A stretch of DNA of 64,000 bases from an uncultured Oscillospiraceae bacterium (GCA_934481385.1 CAKSPD010000001.1:1-64000), one strand, 5' to 3'. Numbered from the stretch's first letter, positions 54,673 to 63,620 are shown. Numbers and translations are program-made. The notes: generated by a model from the letters alone, not told the origin.

Positions 54673-55414
54673 AAGATGATACGCTCCTTAAATTCTTAAT
54701 TTTATTTTCGATGTACATTTCATAAGCTCTGCCGTATTTTGAAAAGCTTGTCTTGTAGATTTTCAAATCCGAAAGGCATTTTATAAGCCATTCAGGAACA
54801 GAGTCAGAAACCTTTACTTCCATAAGACGCTGATTTTCTTCGATAATCTGATTGCCGTAGCTTTCTGATGAAAGTGACAAATCAATACGTCTTTCAGTAA
54901 TAAGACGGTCAAAAGTGAGGCGGAAATCGCTGTTATCTTTTCCGAAAAAGGCACTTCTCTGATAGCTTATATACTGTTTTGGAATAACGCTGTAATTTTC
55001 AAGAAAAGCATCAAGCTCCTTGAAAACCTGATTTATTATATATTTATCTGATTTCGGTTTTTCCCTGTTATCGAGATAACAGTCGGATTCTCCGAGAGTA
55101 AATGTAACACGTCTTTTTGCAACGACTCCGCCTATTTTCTTTTTTATTTCAAGAAAAACAGTATCATCAGGCTTTGCAGGAGAATAATAACTTCTCAGGC
55201 GGATTTTTTCCTTATAGTAAGGTTTTGCGAGGGACTCCCTTATAAGAAAATCATCGGGTGTATCATAATAAATATTGTAAACTCCGTATTCTTTTCCGCC
55301 GATACAGAATTTATCAGGGTTCATATATTTATAAATTTCATCAAGCATAGCTTCATACTGCTCAACATCAAGAAGAAATTTTATTTCTTTTCTTGCAAAA
55401 GTATTTATAGCCAT
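54665..55414 (-). CDS. VTC-domain polyphosphate polymerase-like protein
   Basis: The 249-residue protein matches the VTC (vacuolar transporter chaperone) domain, a triphosphate-tunnel fold that makes polyphosphate in yeast. The basic and acidic tunnel residues are visible: RKEIKFLL, YYDTPDDFLIRESL, KEKIRLRSYY, VFLEIKKK, YQRSAFF, LTFDR and LMEVKVSD. No membrane helix is present; the DUF4956 partner could provide the anchor. The frame runs back to 55465, but ATG 55414 (MAINTFARKEI) after AAGGAGTT fits the family. A role in polyphosphate synthesis is inferred from the fold. Confidence 0.85.
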   Translation of the reverse strand: MAINTFARKEIKFLLDVEQYEAMLDEIYKYMNPDKFCIGGKEYGVYNIYYDTPDDFLIRESLAKPYYKEKIRLRSYYSPAKPDDTVFLEIKKKIGGVVAKRRVTFTLGESDCYLDNREKPKSDKYIINQVFKELDAFLENYSVIPKQYISYQRSAFFGKDNSDFRLTFDRLITERRIDLSLSSESYGNQIIEENQRLMEVKVSDSVPEWLIKCLSDLKIYKTSFSKYGRAYEMYIENKIKNLRSVSSYV

Positions 55415-55512
55415 AAAATAATTCAACTCCTTTGCTTTATCTGATATTGTGATTATATAATACAAATCTTAAAATAACATTGAAATTTTTGTATACATTC
55501 AAATTTTTCGGA

Positions 55513-55543
55513 TAAAAAAAAAGCATCTCATTTAAGAGATGCT
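55513..55543 (-). terminator. Terminator of the DUF6465 gene
   Basis: The stem AGCATCTC (55522-55529)/GAGATGCT (55536-55543) is followed on the minus strand by a run of nine or ten T. Confidence 0.92.
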
Positions 55544-55561
55544 CTGAAAAGCTGTTTCGGA

Positions 55562-55954
55562 TTAAAGGTTAATTTTACCCTTCTTGTCGTCATCAACAAC
55601 ATAATAAACTGCGTTGTCTTCAAGCTTTACATAAATATTAATGTTCTTAGGAGATTTTACTCCTGAATCTTTCTTTGCGTCTTCAAGAAGTTCAGCAACA
55701 GAAAATTCTTTTCCGTAATACTGAATATAAACATTTTCAGATGTCTTAACAGCTGACTTTTTAGCCGGAGATTTAGTTGTTTTTGCAGGTTCAGCCTTAA
55801 CTTCTTCTTTAACGGTTTCTGTCTTGACTTCCTTAACAGGTTCTGTAACAACAGCCTCTGTTTTAACTTCCTTAACAGGTTCAGCAACCTTTTCAGCAGT
55901 TTTAGCAGCAGCAGACTTTACAGATGTTTTCTTTTTATTATTAGTAGTAGCCAT
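55562..55954 (-). CDS. DUF6465 family protein with Lys/Ala-rich tail
   Basis: The 130-residue protein has two parts. Residues 1-72 are low-complexity (Lys, Ala, Glu, Val, Thr) with EPVKEVKTE repeated at 25-33 and 38-46. Residues 73-130 are a compact domain (VYIQYYGKEFSVAELLEDAKKDSG, split here as VYIQYYGKEF and AELLEDAKK; then NIYVKLEDNAVYYVV and GKINL) that I believe is DUF6465. Function is unknown. The tail resembles those of histone-like and ribosome-associated proteins, but no DNA-binding fold is evident. The Shine-Dalgarno CAGGAGGT and a near-consensus promoter suggest high expression. It is monocistronic. Confidence 0.78.
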   Translation of the reverse strand: MATTNNKKKTSVKSAAAKTAEKVAEPVKEVKTEAVVTEPVKEVKTETVKEEVKAEPAKTTKSPAKKSAVKTSENVYIQYYGKEFSVAELLEDAKKDSGVKSPKNINIYVKLEDNAVYYVVDDDKKGKINL

Positions 55955-55985
55955 AAATATTTACCTCCTGATTTTTTGTTCAAAA

Positions 55986-56003
55986 GCCGTCAGAACATAC
56001 GGC
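55986..56003 (-). other. Leader hairpin of the DUF6465 gene
   Basis: GCCGT (55986-55990) pairs with ACGGC (55999-56003) around an 8-base loop, just after the expected transcription start. It may stabilise the mRNA. Confidence 0.4.
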
Positions 56004-56016
56004 AGTTCATATTTTT

Positions 56017-56045
56017 ATTATATACCTGAAATAACGGTTTGTCAA
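56017..56045 (-). promoter_or_regulatory. Strong promoter of the DUF6465 gene
   Basis: On the minus strand: perfect -35 TTGACA (56040-56045), 17-bp spacer, perfect -10 TATAAT (56017-56022). Confidence 0.92.
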
Positions 56046-56130
56046 GGATTTTCCATAAAAATAGCCAAAACGCTTAAACATAATATGTCATCAGCATATT
56101 TTTTTATATAAAATATATTTCAGAAATAAA

Positions 56131-56697
56131 TTACAGATAAATAAATTCTGACACACAGTAATATAATATTACAGCTCCTGCCGGAAAAACAGGGTATCCG
56201 TATATATAAATTAAAAAAAAAGCAAGCAGAAAAAATATCACAGAAAAGACTTTAAGAATCATTTCTGCTGTAAAATCCCTGTTCAGCATTTCTCCTATGC
56301 AAAGAATAATACTGCCTCCGTCAAGATTTCTGAAAGGCAGAATATTAAAGAAAAACAGCATAAGATTTATATTTTCAAAATTTCTGCAAAATATTCCTGA
56401 TAAAAAAATCAGAAGGTTGACAAGAACACCTCCGGAAAGTATAATAAGCGAACGGAATGAACTTATAAGATTTTTACGGCTCTGCATAATATTTATTCCC
56501 AGACCGCTTATGCTTATGCTTTTCACTTCAGCACCGGTAAAAAACATTGCAATAAGATGTCCCGTTTCGTGAACGGCACATGCAAGAAAAAACATAATAA
56601 CCGAACTGTAATTATTAGTCATAAAAACAAGTGCCATAAACATAAAGAAAGAAAAATCAATTTTAAAATCAACGGAAAACAGTCTGAATTTTATCAT
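56131..56697 (-). CDS. Small M50 site-2 protease, SpoIVFB-like
   Basis: The 188-residue, almost entirely hydrophobic protein has the zinc motif H43ETGH47 and the third ligand D126 in NILPFRNLDGGSI, placed as in SpoIVFB. It lacks a PDZ domain and the C-terminal CBS domain found in some relatives. SpoIVFB activates pro-sigma-K in the mother cell during sporulation, so the same role here is plausible but unproven; other S2P functions cannot be excluded. The start overlaps the stop of the upstream small membrane protein by four bases (ATGA), implying coupled translation. No clear terminator follows. Confidence 0.8.
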   Translation of the reverse strand: MIKFRLFSVDFKIDFSFFMFMALVFMTNNYSSVIMFFLACAVHETGHLIAMFFTGAEVKSISISGLGINIMQSRKNLISSFRSLIILSGGVLVNLLIFLSGIFCRNFENINLMLFFFNILPFRNLDGGSIILCIGEMLNRDFTAEMILKVFSVIFFLLAFFLIYIYGYPVFPAGAVILYYCVSEFIYL

Positions 56698-56969
56698 AAA
56701 TAATCCGAAATATAAGGAACTATATGTTCAGTATCTTTCATAAGCGATTCAAGAATATTAAAAAGTTCACGGCAAATCTGCGGATAAAAAATATTTGCAA
56801 TAAAAAATCCGGCAGTAAGAATTATGCAGATTACAGCCTGAACAGCAATAATTTCATCAGGCTTATCCGAACTTCTGCTCTCATATTTTTCACGCACTTC
56901 ATCTATATCAGATTTTTCTTCTTCATATTCTTCATTTTCATTAATAATAATCTGATTATCTTCCTTCAT
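56694..56969 (-). CDS. Small single-pass membrane protein coupled to the M50 protease
   Basis: The 91-residue protein has an acidic, charged N-terminal half (many Glu in residues 1-40), one membrane helix (about 44-63, IIAVQAVICIILTAGFFIAN) and a short C-terminal tail. No family is recognised. Its place directly before a SpoIVFB-like protease matches that of SpoIVFA, which is also single-pass. However, the LytM-like domain of SpoIVFA is absent. A regulatory or anchoring partner role is inference. The frame begins at a GTG (56978) inside the Shine-Dalgarno GAGAGGTGAT; ATG 56969 is preferred. Confidence 0.65.
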   Translation of the reverse strand: MKEDNQIIINENEEYEEEKSDIDEVREKYESRSSDKPDEIIAVQAVICIILTAGFFIANIFYPQICRELFNILESLMKDTEHIVPYISDYL

Positions 56970-57020
56970 AAAAATCACCTCTCTGATAAAATTTTATTGA
57001 AAATTCATCAGATTTAGAAC

Positions 57021-57046
57021 AAAAAAGGCGGAAAGAAATTTCCGCC
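57021..57046 (-). terminator. Terminator of the tig-clpP-clpX unit
   Basis: The stem GGCGGAAA (57027-57034)/TTTCCGCC (57039-57046) is followed on the minus strand by T6. Confidence 0.92.
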
Positions 57047-57062
57047 CCAAAAATTATTCTGT

Positions 57063-58325
57063 TTATTTTATAAGCTTCGGTTTAAGAGTATCCACGCTTT
57101 CAGCAGTAATTACAACCTTTGAAACGTCCTCATCAGACGGAACATTAAACATAGTATCCATAAGGATTCCCTCAAGAATTGAACGCAGACCTCTTGCACC
57201 GGTTTTCTGTGCAATTGCCTTTTCAGCAATTTTTGAAAGTGCATCATGTTCAATTTCAAGTGAAAGATTATCATATGAGAAAAGTTTTTTATACTGCTTA
57301 ATGAGAGCATTTTTAGGTTCGGTCATAATTTTAATAAGACTGTTCTCATCAAGTTCATCAAGAACAGTAATGATAGGAAGTCTGCCGACAAATTCCGGAA
57401 CCATACCGAATCTTACAAGGTCTTTAGGAACAACGTGTCTGAAAATATTTTCAGTAAGCTCGCTCTTTGATTTCATATCACTTTCAAAGCCTATTGAAGT
57501 TTTTCCGATACGTCTTTTAATAATCTTTTCAAGGCCGTCAAAAGCACCACCGCATATAAAGAGTATATTCTGAGTATTTATCTGAATACATTCCTGATTT
57601 GGGTGTTTTCTTCCGCCCTGAGGAGGAACGTTTGAAACTGTTCCCTCAACGATTTTAAGAAGTGACTGCTGAACGCCTTCACCGCTTACATCTCTTGTAA
57701 TTGAAGTGTTTTCTGATTTTCTTGCAATCTTATCGATTTCATCGATATAAATGATACCTCTCTGAGCAGCCTCAACATCATATTCAGCAGCCTGAAGAAG
57801 TCTTACAAGAACATTTTCAACGTCATCTCCGACATATCCTGCCTCAGTTATAGTTGTGGCATCAGCAATTGCAAAAGGAACATTTAAAAGCTTTGCGAGA
57901 GTCTGAGCAAGGAATGTTTTTCCGACACCGGTAGGGCCTAAGAGAAGAACATTGCTTTTCTGGATTTCGACACCGCTGTTATCGTTTGTTTCTTTCTGGC
58001 TGAGTATTCTTTTATAGTGATTATATACCGCTACTGAAAGAGTAATCTTTGCTGAATCCTGACCGACAACATATTCATCGAGAAAATCCTTTATTTCACG
58101 AGGTTTAAGCAGATGAATTTCGGAGTATTTGCTTTCGGATTTATCTTTTTTATTCTTTTTGGATTTCTTTTCTTTTTCCGGCGGTTCAGAATCACCGAAA
58201 AGCATATCATAGCAGTAGCATACACATTCATCGCATATACCTACATTGCCGGCGGTGAACATATTGCGTACCTGATCTTCGCCCTTTCCGCAGAAACAGC
58301 AGGTTGTATAAGAATGTCCCATCAT
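57063..58325 (-). CDS. clpX: ClpX ATPase subunit of ClpXP
   Basis: A AAA+ unfoldase that recognises tagged substrates and feeds them to ClpP. The 420 residues have the N-terminal zinc domain with C9-C12 and C31-C34 spaced as CxxC pairs. Walker A GPTGVGKT, Walker [12 protein letters not shown], the pore loop region GYVGDDVE and the sensor [10 protein letters not shown] follow. A Lys/Ser-rich insert (about 50-66, [13 protein letters not shown]) between the zinc and AAA domains is longer than in B. subtilis. The Shine-Dalgarno AGAGGT precedes ATG 58325; clpP ends just upstream. Confidence 0.97.
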   Translation of the reverse strand: MMGHSYTTCCFCGKGEDQVRNMFTAGNVGICDECVCYCYDMLFGDSEPPEKEKKSKKNKKDKSESKYSEIHLLKPREIKDFLDEYVVGQDSAKITLSVAVYNHYKRILSQKETNDNSGVEIQKSNVLLLGPTGVGKTFLAQTLAKLLNVPFAIADATTITEAGYVGDDVENVLVRLLQAAEYDVEAAQRGIIYIDEIDKIARKSENTSITRDVSGEGVQQSLLKIVEGTVSNVPPQGGRKHPNQECIQINTQNILFICGGAFDGLEKIIKRRIGKTSIGFESDMKSKSELTENIFRHVVPKDLVRFGMVPEFVGRLPIITVLDELDENSLIKIMTEPKNALIKQYKKLFSYDNLSLEIEHDALSKIAEKAIAQKTGARGLRSILEGILMDTMFNVPSDEDVSKVVITAESVDTLKPKLIK

Positions 58326-58332
58326 AAAAGAA

Positions 58333-58923
58333 TTACCTCTTTGCTATTACTTTATCAATAAGACCGTAATCACATGCTTCCTGAGCATACATAAAGTTAT
58401 CACGTTCAGTATCTCTTGTTATTTCTTCGATTGATTTTCCTGTATTTTCAGCAAGAATTTCATTCATTTTCTGTCTTGTTCTGATAAGGTGGTCGGAGTG
58501 GATTTTAATATCAGTACACTGTCCTGAAAGACCGCCTGAAATAAGTGGCTGATGAATCATAATTTCGCTGTTAGGCAGAGCCATTCTCTTTCCCTTAGCA
58601 CCTGCTGAAAGCAGAAATGCTCCCATAGAGGCAGCCATACCTATACAGATAGTTGATACATCGCACTTGATGTAATTCATAGTATCATATATAGCCATAC
58701 CTGAAGTTATAGAACCGCCGGGGCTGTTTATATAAAGTGAAATATCCTTTTCATTATCCTGACTTTCGAGATAGAGAAGCTGGGCAACGATTACGCTTGC
58801 AGTAGCATCATTTACCTGGTCTGAAAGCATAATAATTCTGTCGTTGAGCAGACGTGAATATATATCATAAGACCTTTCACCTCTGCTTGTCTGTTCCACT
58901 ACATAAGGCACTAAAACACTCAT
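58333..58923 (-). CDS. clpP: ClpP protease subunit
   Basis: The serine peptidase barrel of ClpXP. The 196-residue protein starts [17 protein letters not shown] and carries the catalytic triad S99 (GMAASMGAF), H124 (IMIHQPL) and an Asp near 173 (TERDNFM). ATG 58923 follows AAAGGAGA; the in-frame extension to 58950 overlaps this Shine-Dalgarno and is rejected. It sits between tig and clpX, the standard tig-clpP-clpX order. Confidence 0.98.
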   Translation of the reverse strand: MSVLVPYVVEQTSRGERSYDIYSRLLNDRIIMLSDQVNDATASVIVAQLLYLESQDNEKDISLYINSPGGSITSGMAIYDTMNYIKCDVSTICIGMAASMGAFLLSAGAKGKRMALPNSEIMIHQPLISGGLSGQCTDIKIHSDHLIRTRQKMNEILAENTGKSIEEITRDTERDNFMYAQEACDYGLIDKVIAKR

Positions 58924-58952
58924 TCTGATTTCTCCTTTCAGATTTTGCAAAT

Positions 58953-58981
58953 CCCCGTAAAAGCTTATAAAGCTTACGGGG
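58953..58981 (-). other. Long hairpin between tig and clpP
   Basis: CCCCGT (58953-58958)/ACGGGG (58976-58981) enclose AAGCTT/AAGCTT around a 3-base loop with a 2-base bulge. No T tract follows. It may act as a partial stop or processing site that sets the tig to clpP ratio. Confidence 0.6.
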
Positions 58982-59008
58982 ACTGTAATTGCATTAATGT
59001 ATTAAAAA

Positions 59009-60325
59009 TTATTCAGCGTCAGTTTTTTCTTCTGATGTTTCAGAGTTATCTATAACTGCACTGTCCTTTACGAGTTCAATAGCTCTCTGAACCTTCATAT
59101 CCTCTTTATATTCTTCAGCAGGAATGAAACGTTTAATCATATCGAGAGTAATTTTGTTTGATTCAGCCATTTCAGAAAGGCTTGCATCAACTTCTTCATC
59201 AGTAACCTGAATATTTTCAAGTTCAGCAATCTTTTCGAGAGCAAGACGGAGCTTAACTTCGCTTACAGCTCTTTCACGGTATGTATCTCTGAGAGCGTCC
59301 ATATCCATACCAGTATACTGGAGGTAAAGGTCAAGTTTCATGTTATTCTGATGTAACTGCTGGTCAAAAGCATTGATAAGGGAATCTATTCTTCTTTCAT
59401 ACATGCAGTTAGGAATAGGGCTGTCAACCTTTTCGATAAGAGCATTCATAATAGCATTTTCAAAGTTTGCTTCAGCCTGATTCTTAGCAGCTTCTTCAAG
59501 CTTCTTTCTTATGTCAGCCTTATATTCTTCAACAGTATCAAATTCAGTAGCATCTTTAACGAGGTCATCATTAATTTCAGGGAGTTCTTCAAAGCTGATT
59601 GACTTTATCTTGCATTTGAAAACAGCTTCCTTGCCTGCATATTCTTCCATCTGATAAGTTTCAGGGAAAGTAACATTAACATCAAAGTCTTCGTCAATGC
59701 TGTGACCTGCAACCTGTTCTTCAAAACCGGGGATAAACTGACCACTGCCGAGTTTAAGAGGGTGATTTTCGCCCTTACCGCCTTCAAAAGCTTCATCGCC
59801 GAAGAAGCCTTCAAAATCAAGAACAACTTCATCGCCCATCTGAGCCGGTCTGTCGTCAACAGAAACGAGTCTTGCATTTTTCTTTCTGATATTATAAATC
59901 TGGTTATCAATATCTTCTTCAGTGATTTCCTTTACAACCTTAGAAGCCTTGATACCCTTGTAATCGCTGATAGTAATTTCAGGCTTTGTAACGCATACAG
60001 CCTTGAGTTCAACACCGTTTTCCTTATCAACTGAAACGAGTTCAACAGAAGGTCTGTCAACGAGGTCAAGCTTTGTTTCAGCAACAGCAGAATCGATTTC
60101 AGCAGGGAGAAGGCTGTTTATAGCGTCCTCATAGAAAACGCCTTCACCGTATTCCTTTTCGATAAGCTTTCTCGGAGCTTTACCCTTTCTGAAACCTTTA
60201 ATCTGAATAGATTTCTTCTGTTTCTGATAAGTTTTTTCGACAGCTGACTCAAAAGTTTCAGCATCGATAGTAATAATCAGTTCGGTTGTGTTTACATCTG
60301 TTTTATTTGATGATTTTAAACTCAT
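59009..60325 (-). CDS. tig: Trigger factor
   Basis: A ribosome-bound chaperone that meets nascent chains at the exit tunnel. The 438 residues show the ribosome-binding loop GFRKGKAP (44-51), an FKBP-type PPIase domain (about 160-245, with GDEVVLDFEGFFGDEAFEGG quoted in part: VVLDFEGF) and the helical C-terminal substrate arms. The tail is acidic. It is transcribed from 60370-60398 and followed by clpP and clpX, linking folding with degradation. Confidence 0.97.
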   Translation of the reverse strand: MSLKSSNKTDVNTTELIITIDAETFESAVEKTYQKQKKSIQIKGFRKGKAPRKLIEKEYGEGVFYEDAINSLLPAEIDSAVAETKLDLVDRPSVELVSVDKENGVELKAVCVTKPEITISDYKGIKASKVVKEITEEDIDNQIYNIRKKNARLVSVDDRPAQMGDEVVLDFEGFFGDEAFEGGKGENHPLKLGSGQFIPGFEEQVAGHSIDEDFDVNVTFPETYQMEEYAGKEAVFKCKIKSISFEELPEINDDLVKDATEFDTVEEYKADIRKKLEEAAKNQAEANFENAIMNALIEKVDSPIPNCMYERRIDSLINAFDQQLHQNNMKLDLYLQYTGMDMDALRDTYRERAVSEVKLRLALEKIAELENIQVTDEEVDASLSEMAESNKITLDMIKRFIPAEEYKEDMKVQRAIELVKDSAVIDNSETSEEKTDAE

Positions 60326-60369
60326 TTTTAAAAATCCTCCATTAAATTTATAGGGTGAACGTACTAATA

Positions 60370-60398
60370 ATTATAGCACATAAAAAAATTTTTTTCTA
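60370..60398 (-). promoter_or_regulatory. Promoter of tig-clpP-clpX
   Basis: On the minus strand: -10 TATAAT (60370-60375), 17-bp spacer, partial -35 TAGAAA (60393-60398). Confidence 0.65.
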
Positions 60399-60431
60399 TA
60401 GTTTTTTTTGACTTCTTCATTTCTCACAGAT

Positions 60432-61121
60432 TTACAGTACTTTTTGCGGAATAAACTGTAAAAAATCACCTGAAATCAGATTGAAGTCAATACCGTCATA
60501 TATTCCACGAACAGCATATGAATGACTTTTCCCATGAAGATGACCATAATAGCATTTTTTGATATTATACTTATAAAGAATGTCAAGAATATCATAATTG
60601 AAACTGTTTGCGAAAACGGGCGGATAGTGCATAAATACAATAGGTTCAAGATTTTCGGAAAGTGCGGATTTCACAGAAGTTTCAAGTCTGCCTGCCTCTC
60701 TTGCAAGAACTTTTGCATCAGCAGGTTCATCAGGCATATTTATCCAGCCTCTTGTACCGCAGATTCCGTAATTTTCGTATTTAAAGTGATTATTGAACAG
60801 CAGACTGAGTGTGCTGAAATTATTTTCACTGAAAAAGCTCTTTATTTTATTCTGAGTTGACCACCAGTAATCGTGATTTCCTTTAATCAGAATTTTTTTG
60901 CCCGGCAGACCGTCAAGGAATCTGAAATCCGGAACGGATTCCTGAAGATTCATACCCCAGCACAAATCTCCGGCAACAACAACAGTATCATCAGGCTTTA
61001 CAATATCAAGCCAGTTTTTTCTGATACGTTCATGGTAATCAGACCAGCCGTTAAAAACTGACATTGTTTTTTCCGGAACGCCGAATGACAAATGCAGGTC
61101 AGCAATAGCATAAAGGCTCAT
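60432..61121 (-). CDS. Calcineurin-like metallophosphoesterase
   Basis: The 229-residue protein has the dimetal phosphoesterase motifs in order: ADLHLS, AGDLCWG, GNHDYWW, MHYPP and YGHLHG. No signal peptide or membrane segment is present, so it is cytoplasmic. Its substrate is unknown. Its ATG overlaps the thrC stop by one base (TAATG), making it the last gene of the rbgA-to-thrC unit. No clear terminator is seen after it. Confidence 0.9.
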   Translation of the reverse strand: MSLYAIADLHLSFGVPEKTMSVFNGWSDYHERIRKNWLDIVKPDDTVVVAGDLCWGMNLQESVPDFRFLDGLPGKKILIKGNHDYWWSTQNKIKSFFSENNFSTLSLLFNNHFKYENYGICGTRGWINMPDEPADAKVLAREAGRLETSVKSALSENLEPIVFMHYPPVFANSFNYDILDILYKYNIKKCYYGHLHGKSHSYAVRGIYDGIDFNLISGDFLQFIPQKVL

Positions 61122-62614
61122 TAAAGACCGAGTCCCTTCAGTACATAGTCTTTCATATCAGACTTTTCAATAGAATCATTAAATCTTCTTTCCTTTGTTT
61201 TAAGGCTTGCAAGTGATGCAGGAACATCAAGTTTTGAGAGTTCGTTAAGACGGTCAATCATATCATACTCATCAAGAGAAGATTTCTTTCCTTCAACAGC
61301 CTCAAGAACACTTGCACTGAACTTATAAGGACTTGCAGTAGATGCAATAACTGTCTTTGTAGTGTCGCCTGTTTCGTTTTTATAGTCCTGATATACCTTT
61401 ACAGCAACAGCAGTATGAGTATCGCATGTATATGAATACTTTGCATAGATGTCATGAATTGTTTTCTTTGTATCATCATCATCACAGAAACCTGCATAAA
61501 ATTCAGATTTGAGAACTTTCTTTACATCATCAGTAACTTCATATTTTCCTGTTTCAGCAAGCTGACCGAACCATTCCTTAATCTGTGAATCATTTTCGCC
61601 TGTAAGGAGATAGAGAAGTCTTTCGAGGTTGCTTGAAATAAGAATATCCATTGAAGGAGAGCATGTTGCGTGAAACTGTCTGTTTCTGTCATAAACACCG
61701 GTATTTATAAAATCAGTGAGAACGTTGTTTATATTTGATGCACAGATAAGCTTTGCAATCGGAACACCCATATGCTTAGCATAGTATGCAGCGAGAATAT
61801 TTCCGAAATTTCCTGTCGGAACAACAACATTTATATTGTCACCCATTTTTATTTCACCGTCAGCAACGAGTGAAGCATATGATGATACATAATATACAAT
61901 CTGCGGAACGAGTCTGCCCCAGTTGATAGAATTTGCACTTGAGAACATCATTGAATTTTTGTCGAGTTCTGCTTTTACAGTATTGTCAGTGAAAATAGCC
62001 TTAACACCGTTCTGGCAGTCATCGAAATTACCCTTTATAGCACAAACTCCGACATTTTCGCCTTCCTGAGTAGTCATCTGGCGTTTCTGCATAGGGCTTA
62101 CACCCTGTTCAGGATAGAATACAAGAATCTGAGTTCCCTCAACGTCCTTAAATCCTTCAAGTGCAGCCTTTCCTGTATCGCCTGATGTAGCAACAAGAAT
62201 AACAATTTTCTTATCAAGATTTATTTTCTTTGCAGAAGTTGTCAGGAAATAAGGGAGTATCTGGAGTGCCATATCCTTGAAAGCACAAGTCGGGCCATGC
62301 CATAATTCAAGCATATATGTACCGTCAAAAAGATGAGCAATTTCCGCAATATTTTCGGTATCGAAATTCTTTGTGCTGTAAGCGTTGTCAGTGCAGTAAT
62401 GAATTTCAGCATCAGTAAAGTCTGTCAGATACTTGCGGAATACTTCAAAGGCTCTGTCAGCATATGACATTTTTGAAAGCTTTTCGATTTCTTCAAATGA
62501 AATTGAAGGAATTGATTCAGGAACGAAAAGACCTCCGTCAGAAGAAATTCCCTGTGTTATAGCCTCAGCACTTGTTATTTTAACATTGCTGTTTCTGGTG
62601 CTTTTGTAAAACAT
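61121..62614 (-). CDS. thrC: Threonine synthase
   Basis: A PLP enzyme converting O-phosphohomoserine to threonine. The 497-residue protein is of the longer class (E. coli/yeast-like), with STRNSNVKIT at the start, the PLP Lys113 in GPTCAFKDMALQ, SGDTGKAALEG, FSSANSINWGRLVPQ and VPTGNFGN. The Shine-Dalgarno AGGGTGAT precedes ATG 62614. hom and thrB are not in this window, so threonine genes are dispersed. Confidence 0.96.
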   Translation of the reverse strand: MFYKSTRNSNVKITSAEAITQGISSDGGLFVPESIPSISFEEIEKLSKMSYADRAFEVFRKYLTDFTDAEIHYCTDNAYSTKNFDTENIAEIAHLFDGTYMLELWHGPTCAFKDMALQILPYFLTTSAKKINLDKKIVILVATSGDTGKAALEGFKDVEGTQILVFYPEQGVSPMQKRQMTTQEGENVGVCAIKGNFDDCQNGVKAIFTDNTVKAELDKNSMMFSSANSINWGRLVPQIVYYVSSYASLVADGEIKMGDNINVVVPTGNFGNILAAYYAKHMGVPIAKLICASNINNVLTDFINTGVYDRNRQFHATCSPSMDILISSNLERLLYLLTGENDSQIKEWFGQLAETGKYEVTDDVKKVLKSEFYAGFCDDDDTKKTIHDIYAKYSYTCDTHTAVAVKVYQDYKNETGDTTKTVIASTASPYKFSASVLEAVEGKKSSLDEYDMIDRLNELSKLDVPASLASLKTKERRFNDSIEKSDMKDYVLKGLGL

Positions 62615-62629
62615 TATATATCACCCTTT

Positions 62630-63016
62630 TTAAAAATTATAGCCTGTAAGGCCGAAAGCGTCTTTAAGATAATTTATATCAGTAATTTTACCGTCAACGG
62701 CAGTAACTTCCGCAACATCGAACCTCGGCTGTAAACTGCAAGGGTATCTGAAAAGATAATCCTCAGCAGTTCTGATAATAAGATTTATTTTTCTCTGATT
62801 TACAGCGTCCAGACCCGACACCATAGAATCAGGTTTTCTTGTCTTTACTTCAACGAATACGATATATTCACCGTATGAGGCGATTATGTCAATTTCTCCG
62901 CCTCTTATTCTGTAATTGCGTGAAAGAACGGAATATCCTTTTTTTATAAGATATTCAGCAACGGCATTTTCGCCTGAAACTCCGATATTATGACTTCTGT
63001 TCATTATGCCTTGCAT
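62630..63016 (-). CDS. UPF0102 (YraN) family endonuclease-like protein
   Basis: The 128-residue protein matches YraN/UPF0102: GENAVAEYLIKKGYSVLSRNYR, GGEIDIIA and FVEVKTR, a PD-(D/E)XK nuclease-like arrangement. Its function is unknown; it is very often next to rnhB and rbgA, as here. It overlaps the rnhB end by up to 29 bases. Two ATGs (63016 and 63004) are possible starts and neither has a strong Shine-Dalgarno, suggesting translational coupling to rnhB. Confidence 0.9.
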   Translation of the reverse strand: MQGIMNRSHNIGVSGENAVAEYLIKKGYSVLSRNYRIRGGEIDIIASYGEYIVFVEVKTRKPDSMVSGLDAVNQRKINLIIRTAEDYLFRYPCSLQPRFDVAEVTAVDGKITDINYLKDAFGLTGYNF

Positions 63017-63620
63017 AGAATTTTTTCAGAAAAGATTTTCTGTGAATATCGCTCACGCCATACTTTTCAAGCATTTCATAATGAAGTTTAGTAGGGTATC
63101 CTTTATGTTTTTCAAACATATAGTCAGGATATTTTTCAGCAAGTTCCTTCATATATCTATCTCTTGCAACCTTTGCGAGAACGGAAGCAGAGGCAATTGA
63201 TGCAGATTTCGCATCACCCTTTACAATACATTCGCATTTGCAGGGCATACCTGAAGGAATTTTATTTCCGTCAACAAGAACCAAATCAGGAACAACTGAA
63301 AGTCCCTCAACAGCTCTTTTCATAGCAAGCATAGATGCCTGAAGAATATTGATGCTGTCTATTTCGGAAACTGATGCTGTTGCAATACAATATGAAAATG
63401 ATTTCTGAATAATTTCGTCAAAAAGTCTTTCACGCTTTTTTTCTGATATTTTTTTGCTGTCGTTGATACCATCTATAAAAACATCTTCATTGAAAATGAC
63501 GGCTGAAGCATAGACATCACCTGCGAGAGGGCCTCTCCCTGCCTCATCAACACCGCATATTATTTTATTATTCAGACGGATTTTGCTGTCATATTCAAAA
63601 AGTGATTTGCTGTCAGTCAT
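62988..63620 (-). CDS. rnhB: Ribonuclease HII
   Basis: It removes RNA from RNA:DNA hybrids, including single ribonucleotides in DNA. The 210 residues contain GVDEAGRGPLAGDV (two catalytic acids), NDSKKISEKKRE, VDGNKIP, KGDAKSASIASASVLAKV and HKGYPTKLHY. ATG 63620 after GGAGG overlaps the rbgA end by eight bases; the longer frame to 63680 is rejected because it runs inside rbgA. Confidence 0.97.
   Translation of the reverse strand: MTDSKSLFEYDSKIRLNNKIICGVDEAGRGPLAGDVYASAVIFNEDVFIDGINDSKKISEKKRERLFDEIIQKSFSYCIATASVSEIDSINILQASMLAMKRAVEGLSVVPDLVLVDGNKIPSGMPCKCECIVKGDAKSASIASASVLAKVARDRYMKELAEKYPDYMFEKHKGYPTKLHYEMLEKYGVSDIHRKSFLKKFYARHNEQKS

Noticed and set aside
57960..57975. TTCGACA (0A-box match) inside clpX
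   Set aside because: It lies deep in coding sequence and a 7-base match is expected by chance.
60234..60245. TTCGACA (0A-box match) inside tig
   Set aside because: It is within coding sequence with no second box at 10 bp, so a chance match is likely.
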